Part shown: piece after piece, positions 59,479-64,000 of the stretch
Numbering within the stretch: the stretch's first letter is position 1
Layout: each line of letters starts with the position of its first letter
From: Lewinella sp050633125
GTDB taxonomy: Bacteria; Bacteroidota; Bacteroidia; Chitinophagales; Saprospiraceae
Assembly (NCBI RefSeq): GCF_050633125.1
Contig: NZ_JBOEFX010000012.1
Span: 1-64,000, forward strand
DNA length: 64,000 nucleotides
Reading direction: 5' to 3'
Program-made: the position numbers and the translations under genes
Notes under the pieces: generated by a model
The model's database searches: none
Told to the model about the DNA's origin: nothing
Seen by the model: the letters and a program-made list of their open reading frames with translations, nothing else

Positions 59479-61497
59479 ATGAAAAAAAGGAACCTAATAG
59501 GGCTGGTTTTATTATGGCTGACGGTCATGGTGCATGCTCAACCTGTTTCGGAGTATTCTCACACCGGGCAGGAGGTTCGTATATTTAATACCAGTCCGGT
59601 TAATTCTGAAGGGCTTGAGTTTTGCCCCGCAGTTTATGAAAATGGCTTGGTCTTTGTCTCTCGTTATAAAAACGGGCCAATAGATCCCAAAACAGGGCAA
59701 ACTTTCTTTGAACTGTTTTATGCAGAACTAGATCCTAATGGAATGCCAGGTAAACCGGAGTCGTTTTCTACCGAATTGAACTCTGCTTACCACGAGGGTC
59801 CTGTCTCTTTTAGTCCCTCAGGAGACCGTATTTTCTTCACCCGTACCAACTCACGTAATGGCGTTCGTCGATCAGACGGCAAGGGGCGTTCTGTAGAGAA
59901 AATCTACGAGGCTACCCGCGGCTTATTTGATTGGGAAAACGTCAAAGAACTTCCTTTTAATAGCGATGATTATCGTAGTGTTCATCCCGCTATTTCGGCC
60001 GATGAGAAAAAGCTTTTTTTCTCGTCAGATCGCCCAAATGGTTACGGAGGAATGGACCTTTATGTGGTAGAATGGGATAATGGGCAGTGGTCAGCACCGA
60101 TCAATTTAGGCCCGGAAATAAATACCAGTGGAAATGAGGTGTTTCCTTTCTTCCATCAAAGCGGAACGCTTTTCTTCTCCTCGGATGGTCACCACGGCGC
60201 AGGGCGTAAAGACCTGGATTTATACATGATCGATATGGCTGGCCGCAAGTGGGGCCAAGTTTTCAATATGGGTAGTCCCTTTAATTCGCCTGACGATGAC
60301 TTAGGTTTAGTCATATTACCTGATGGCCGTAGTGGTTATTTCTCATCGGCAAGAGAAGGTGGCTTTGGGCAGGATGATGTTTATATGTTTAAAGCTCCTT
60401 TGGGAATGCAGGGCATTCAGCCAACAGCAGTCTTGAGTGGTGTTGTAAGCATTACCGATAAAACAACAAGTCGTCGGATGATTGGTGCAGCAATACGACT
60501 TTTTGAGTTAAATAAAGATGGCTTAATTGATGATGAAGCCGCCTATGACCTGGAGTTGGTACCAAGTGAGGGCAAGGATGGTGAGATGATGATGAAAATG
60601 GTGAGAAAAAAGGATGATAACCTTGGGAGCCCTCTTGCTGTTACTGACCGAAATGGGGAAGCTGTTTTACAGCTACAGGCGGAAAAAGACTACCTCCTGT
60701 TGGTGTCTAAGCCTGATTATTTTACCCAGGAGTTACGTTTTAAAACGGATGAGCTTGGGCCTGATCAACCCTTGGATTTTCTTATGGAACCAACCAATTG
60801 CATTATGCTAACAGGAACGGTTCTTTCAGATCGCTTTCAGATTGCTATTCCCAGTGCTACGATTACATTAACAAACCTGTGTGATAACTCTGTTACAACT
60901 TACCGCAGTAATATTGGCGGGAATTATGAGATATGCTTGCCCATTGGTTGTGATTATGTGCTAGAAGGCACAAAACCGGGCTACGAGTCAGGAGCCACAC
61001 GGATCACTACCGTTCGTTTGCGGGGAAGTCGCTCTTTGAGTGCCAATTTAATGATTCACCCTACCTCCGATGCTATTTTAAGAGAGCCAATTAAAGAAGG
61101 CACAGTCATTGTTTTGGAAAATATTTACTACGATTTTAATAAATCGGCAATTCGCAAAGGAGCAGCCCAGGACTTGGAGGCCTTATCACAATTGATGAAC
61201 CTTTATCCAAGTATGCAAATTGAGTTGGGCGCTCATACCGACAGCAGGGGAACAGACGAGTACAACCTTGACCTCTCTCTGCGGCGAGCCCAGTCGGCGA
61301 AAGAGTTTCTTATTCAGCGGGGGATTACCGCCAACCGTATCCGAACAGTAGGTTATGGAGAAGCACATCTACGAAACCATTGTGCTGATGGCGTTAATTG
61401 TAGCGATGCCGAACACGTCCTTAATCGCCGTACCGAAGTCAAGGTGCTTAATATCAATGAGCGGGTGAAGGTCTCTTACGAAGAGGATTCTAATTAA
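59479..61497 (+). CDS. OmpA-family protein with PD40 propeller and carboxypeptidase-like domain
   Basis: ATG at 59479 (MKKRNLIGLVLLWLTVMVHA) gives a better signal peptide than ATG at 59455. The 672 residues hold a PD40/WD40-like propeller (about 30-310; PVSFSPSGDRIFFTRTNS, ISADEKKLFFSSDRPNGYGG, GTLFFSSDGHHGAGRKDLDL), carboxypeptidase-regulatory-like strands (about 320-510), and an OmpA domain (about 545-660; YYDFNKSAIRKGAAQDLEAL, LGAHTDSRGTDEYNLDLSLR). The layout is like T9SS PorE-type proteins, but I see no TPR segment at the N-terminus. It should link the outer membrane apparatus to peptidoglycan. It is 49 bp from porP in the same operon. Confidence 0.92.
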   Translation: MKKRNLIGLVLLWLTVMVHAQPVSEYSHTGQEVRIFNTSPVNSEGLEFCPAVYENGLVFVSRYKNGPIDPKTGQTFFELFYAELDPNGMPGKPESFSTELNSAYHEGPVSFSPSGDRIFFTRTNSRNGVRRSDGKGRSVEKIYEATRGLFDWENVKELPFNSDDYRSVHPAISADEKKLFFSSDRPNGYGGMDLYVVEWDNGQWSAPINLGPEINTSGNEVFPFFHQSGTLFFSSDGHHGAGRKDLDLYMIDMAGRKWGQVFNMGSPFNSPDDDLGLVILPDGRSGYFSSAREGGFGQDDVYMFKAPLGMQGIQPTAVLSGVVSITDKTTSRRMIGAAIRLFELNKDGLIDDEAAYDLELVPSEGKDGEMMMKMVRKKDDNLGSPLAVTDRNGEAVLQLQAEKDYLLLVSKPDYFTQELRFKTDELGPDQPLDFLMEPTNCIMLTGTVLSDRFQIAIPSATITLTNLCDNSVTTYRSNIGGNYEICLPIGCDYVLEGTKPGYESGATRITTVRLRGSRSLSANLMIHPTSDAILREPIKEGTVIVLENIYYDFNKSAIRKGAAQDLEALSQLMNLYPSMQIELGAHTDSRGTDEYNLDLSLRRAQSAKEFLIQRGITANRIRTVGYGEAHLRNHCADGVNCSDAEHVLNRRTEVKVLNINERVKVSYEEDSN

Positions 61498-61500
61498 GGG

Positions 61501-61619
61501 ACAGCACGAAAACAAAACACGATTTTGGCTTTCACAATAGTTGGTCAAGCGGTTCATTTTAAGCGGGTTAACTATTTGAAAGCCTTGTGAAAAATCGTGT
61601 TTTATTTTCTGCGCAATAC
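61501..61619 (+). repeat. Palindromic intergenic element, copy 3 (upstream of radical SAM gene)
   Basis: It opens ACAGCACGAAAACAAAACAC and closes GTTTTATTTTCTGCGCAATA. The arms pair over 19 bp with one mismatch (GAAAACAAAACACGATTTT against AAAATCGTGTTTTATTTTC). Inner GGCTTTCACAATAGTT pairs with AACTATTTGAAAGCC. It begins 3 bp past the OmpA stop and ends 7 bp before the radical SAM start. Confidence 0.8.
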
Positions 61620-61626
61620 TAAGGCT

Positions 61627-62661
61627 ATGCAGCGCATCGTTTGGGCAGATACTATCAATTTTATTCGAAAACTCAGTTGGCGCAAAATTTGGAATGCGCT
61701 ATTGGTTATCTCCAGCTATTATGTTAGCCGCTGGACAGGGCAGCCACGCCAATGGGGCTTACCTTTTACTATTAATTTTGAGCCTACAACGGCTTGTAAC
61801 CTTAGGTGCCCGGAATGTCCAAGTGGCCTTCGGCAGTTTAGTCGACCTACAGGCAATCTTAAGGCAGACTTTTTTCGAACGACATTAGATGAATTGGCTG
61901 ATCACCTACTCTACCTCATTTTTTATTTTCAGGGGGAACCTTATATCAATCCTTCTTTTTTGGACATGGTTCGCCATGCCCATGCTCAGCGGGTATACAC
62001 GATTACTTCTACCAATGGTCATTTTTTGAATGATGAGAATGCAGAAAACACAGTAAGCTCTGGCCTTGATCGACTAATTATCTCTGTAGATGGAACAACG
62101 CAAGAGGTTTATGAGCAATACCGAAAAGCGGGGAAATTAGAGGTCGTATTAGAAGGAATCAGGAATGTTGTCAAATGGAAACGGCAATTAAAGTCCTCCT
62201 CTCCACATATTGTACTCCAATTTTTGGTAGTGAAACCTAATGAGCACCAAATACCTGAAATAAAAAAAATGGCAGAAGAATTGGGTGTAGATGCGCTTTC
62301 TTTCAAAACGGCTCAGGTCTATGATTACGAATTTGGAAACCCTCTTTTGCCAGATGCAGATGGCTTGAGGCGGTATAGGAAGTTGGAAGATGGCCGGTAT
62401 GAACCAAAAGCATCTTTGCATAATCATTGTTGGAAGTTGTGGCACGGAGCTGTTATTACCTGGGATGGGTTGGTTGTGCCTTGTTGCTTTGATAAGGATG
62501 CTGAACATCGATTAGGAAACCTAAAAGAAAGTTCATTCCGTGAAGTATGGGAGGGTATACCTTATCAACATTTTCGGAAGCAGCTGTTTTCAGGTAGAGA
62601 CCAAATTGACATTTGCACAAATTGTACGGAAGGGTGCAAAGTATGGTTACAACCTGATTAA
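61627..62661 (+). CDS. Radical SAM/SPASM-domain protein
   Basis: ATG at 61627 is used; an upstream GTG lies inside the palindromic element. The 344-aa protein has the radical SAM cluster site CNLRCPEC (Cys57, Cys61, Cys64) and the barrel core: FYFQGEPYINPSFLDMVRHA, SSGLDRLIISVDGTTQEVYE and QFLVVKPNEHQIPEI. A C-terminal SPASM-type segment has PCCFDKDAEHRLGN and ICTNCTEGCKVW with further cluster Cys residues. A possible N-terminal hydrophobic stretch precedes it (IWNALLVISSYYV). SPASM enzymes modify peptides or sugars. Its place after the gliding genes suggests, but does not prove, work on the surface apparatus. Confidence 0.92.
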   Translation: MQRIVWADTINFIRKLSWRKIWNALLVISSYYVSRWTGQPRQWGLPFTINFEPTTACNLRCPECPSGLRQFSRPTGNLKADFFRTTLDELADHLLYLIFYFQGEPYINPSFLDMVRHAHAQRVYTITSTNGHFLNDENAENTVSSGLDRLIISVDGTTQEVYEQYRKAGKLEVVLEGIRNVVKWKRQLKSSSPHIVLQFLVVKPNEHQIPEIKKMAEELGVDALSFKTAQVYDYEFGNPLLPDADGLRRYRKLEDGRYEPKASLHNHCWKLWHGAVITWDGLVVPCCFDKDAEHRLGNLKESSFREVWEGIPYQHFRKQLFSGRDQIDICTNCTEGCKVWLQPD

Positions 62662-62978
62662 ATTTTGTGAAGTCGGATTTTTTAAATAAGTTTGCAAGTG
62701 CAGGCGTATTGTCACAAAGGCAGGGAGTTTCTTATTACCTATTGACGTTTCTAAGTTGCAAAATAAATACTTGTCGTAAGATTTCAGCAAGAAATCTTAC
62801 TCCCTTCTGGAATTAATACGTGAGTATTTACTGATACGGAAAACATTGTTTGGGGCTGTTTGGGCCGCGTGGCGGCCTAGGCAAAGGCAGTTTGGCATCT
62901 ATTGTTGAGTAAGGATTGAGGCAAGGTGTAGAGCTGTTTTTAATTGAAATTAGTAACTTATAAATAGCAGCAGGGGGC
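62662..62978. terminator. Intergenic region with two hairpins
   Basis: A perfect 10-bp hairpin, GTAAGATTTC-agcaa-GAAATCTTAC (62776-62800), lies about 115 bp past the radical SAM stop. A GGCCGC-gtg-GCGGCC hairpin follows at 62863-62877. The first may terminate the cluster. No gene is evident, and the region likely holds the promoter of the TPR gene. Confidence 0.5.
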
Positions 62979-64000
62979 ATGGAATACACTGTCATTATTC
63001 TGGGGAGATTAGAGTTTGCGAATACCCGAAGTATTCAGCAAGCAACAAAGGTAATTGCACACCTTTTAGAAACGCGCTATAAGAATGACGTCCGTTACAA
63101 GGAAGCTAACGAATTATTGAACGAAGAAACATGCTCCTTAACTGTTCCGAGAGAAAAATTTACCAGCTCTGAAAAAATGTGGACGAATACCCTGCACATG
63201 TTGAGTAAAGCCGCCGAGTTTTCGATAGCTGGTGATATTAATATGTGGAAGGTTCTGGATGGAGAATTGCAGGACTACCAGTGTATTGAGCCTAATAGTG
63301 ATAAGACGACTGTACAGGCTTTTCGTGAAGGTCGCGATCTTTTAGTAGATGGGAAATTAGATGCGGCGAAAGAAAAATTGTCTTTAGCAATCAAGCGCTT
63401 TCCTCGCCATGCGCAAGCACTGGAACGCAGAGGGTTTATCTATTACTTGCAGGGAGATACTGCTAAAGCAATGGCTGATTATGCTGCTAGTATGACTGCC
63501 GATAGCAAGCGCCCTGATGCTTACCTGGGAAGAGCAAAGATATATATTGATCAGGAAAATTGGTCAGCTGCTCTAGATGACCTTACGCAAAGCATGAAGC
63601 ACTCTATGCCTCATCATAATGTTTATCTCGAGGCTTTACATCGCAAAGGGAGATGCCAGATGGAGATGGGAGAAAACAGTAAGGCAATCGCCTCTTTTAA
63701 CTTCTTTCTGACTCGACCATTGTTAGAGGATCATCCTCAGTTTATTTTCAGGCGTCAGGTAACCTTTGATAAAGGCCGCGCACTCAGTGCTGACGGTAAA
63801 ATGGACGAAGCTATCAAGTGCTTTGATGAAGCCATTAGTCTGCCTACACGTGACGGTAATAATCTACTACAGGCTGAGATATTGCTTCATCGCGGTATTG
63901 CTATGCAAAAAAGCGGAAAAAAAGGATTTAAAGAAAATTGGAAACAAGCTGCCAACGAAGGCTCTAAGCGCGCAGCAGAACTATTGGCAGAGGTCGCTTA
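62979..64000 (+). CDS. TPR-repeat protein, 340 codons visible
   Basis: The frame opens with ATG at 62979 (MEYTVIILGRLEF) and stays open for 340 codons; the window ends in TA, so the stop probably straddles its edge. Residues about 110-330 contain TPR units: AREG-like RDLLVDGKLDAAKEKLSLAI, then HAQALERRGFIYYLQGDTAKA, DAYLGRAKIYIDQENWSAAL and AIKCFDEAISL. There is no clear signal peptide. The N-terminal 100 residues are mixed and unassigned. TPR proteins act as scaffolds. It is separated from the radical SAM gene by 317 bp, so its membership in the gliding cluster is uncertain. Confidence 0.8.
   Translation, partial: MEYTVIILGRLEFANTRSIQQATKVIAHLLETRYKNDVRYKEANELLNEETCSLTVPREKFTSSEKMWTNTLHMLSKAAEFSIAGDINMWKVLDGELQDYQCIEPNSDKTTVQAFREGRDLLVDGKLDAAKEKLSLAIKRFPRHAQALERRGFIYYLQGDTAKAMADYAASMTADSKRPDAYLGRAKIYIDQENWSAALDDLTQSMKHSMPHHNVYLEALHRKGRCQMEMGENSKAIASFNFFLTRPLLEDHPQFIFRRQVTFDKGRALSADGKMDEAIKCFDEAISLPTRDGNNLLQAEILLHRGIAMQKSGKKGFKENWKQAANEGSKRAAELLAEVA

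Noticed and set aside
1..64000. CRISPR array, tRNA or rRNA genes
   Set aside because: I saw no regularly spaced identical repeats with unique spacers, and no tRNA or rRNA signatures on reading both strands.

Overview
The window looks like chromosomal DNA of a free-living Bacteroidota bacterium. Type IX secretion (T9SS) C-terminal sorting domains occur on three proteins, and there is a PorP/SprF protein, a SusC/SusD pair, two further TonB-dependent receptors (one with a DUF4249 partner), many lipoproteins, and starts without Shine-Dalgarno sequences. The gene set and the many short intergenic repeats suggest the Saprospiria (Lewinella-like); that placement is inference. I saw no rRNA, tRNA, CRISPR array, phage genes or transposase gene.

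Layout. 1-3021: the end of an AraC-type regulator, then two tandem, diverged paralogous proteins of unknown function in AT-rich DNA. 3657-6901: a DUF1800/DUF1501 pair, the second ending in a T9SS sorting domain. 6973-9665: an HMA metal-binding protein divergent from a TonB-dependent receptor. 9963-19682: mixed genes (acetyltransferase-like protein, YARHG lipoprotein, DUF2306, SulP transporter, TetR regulator, DUF1684, two rhodaneses, FMN-dependent hydroxy acid oxidase). 19858-23145: TonB receptor plus DUF4249 lipoprotein. 23150-33751: a six-gene minus-strand locus ordered SGNH esterase, DASS carboxylate transporter, SusC, SusD, lamin-tail lipoprotein, alpha/beta hydrolase lipoprotein. It reads as an uptake system for an ester-containing or carboxylate substrate, with no glycosidase. 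33937-42085: a membrane protein with a helix-turn-helix-like N-terminus, a metallo-beta-lactamase-fold hydrolase, a WD40-caspase fusion, a 2OG-Fe(II) oxygenase, and ArfB with a conserved neighbour. 42353-50203: a T9SS-exported propeller, an AraC regulator, a close homologue of the cyanobacterial mannan-binding lectin MVL, an OmpA protein, a CstB-like persulfide dioxygenase/rhodanese fusion, a polytopic membrane protein, and a gene cut by a 156-base run of N. 50452-64000: a small membrane ORF, then a gliding/adhesion cluster: a 2414-residue adhesin with a CHU_C-type end, PorP/SprF, an OmpA protein with a PD40 propeller, a radical SAM/SPASM protein and a TPR protein that ends at the window edge.

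The most unusual signal is in the intergenic DNA. Three copies of a 119-138 bp near-palindromic element (7248-7385, 58320-58438, 61501-61619) all lie in the same orientation just upstream of start codons, and their arms differ in a compensatory way. At least three other short palindromic families are also present: a 124-bp element with 24-bp terminal inverted repeats (second copy at the edge of the assembly gap), a 163-bp element with inverted ends, and a nested REP-like GACCTC/GAGGTC element.
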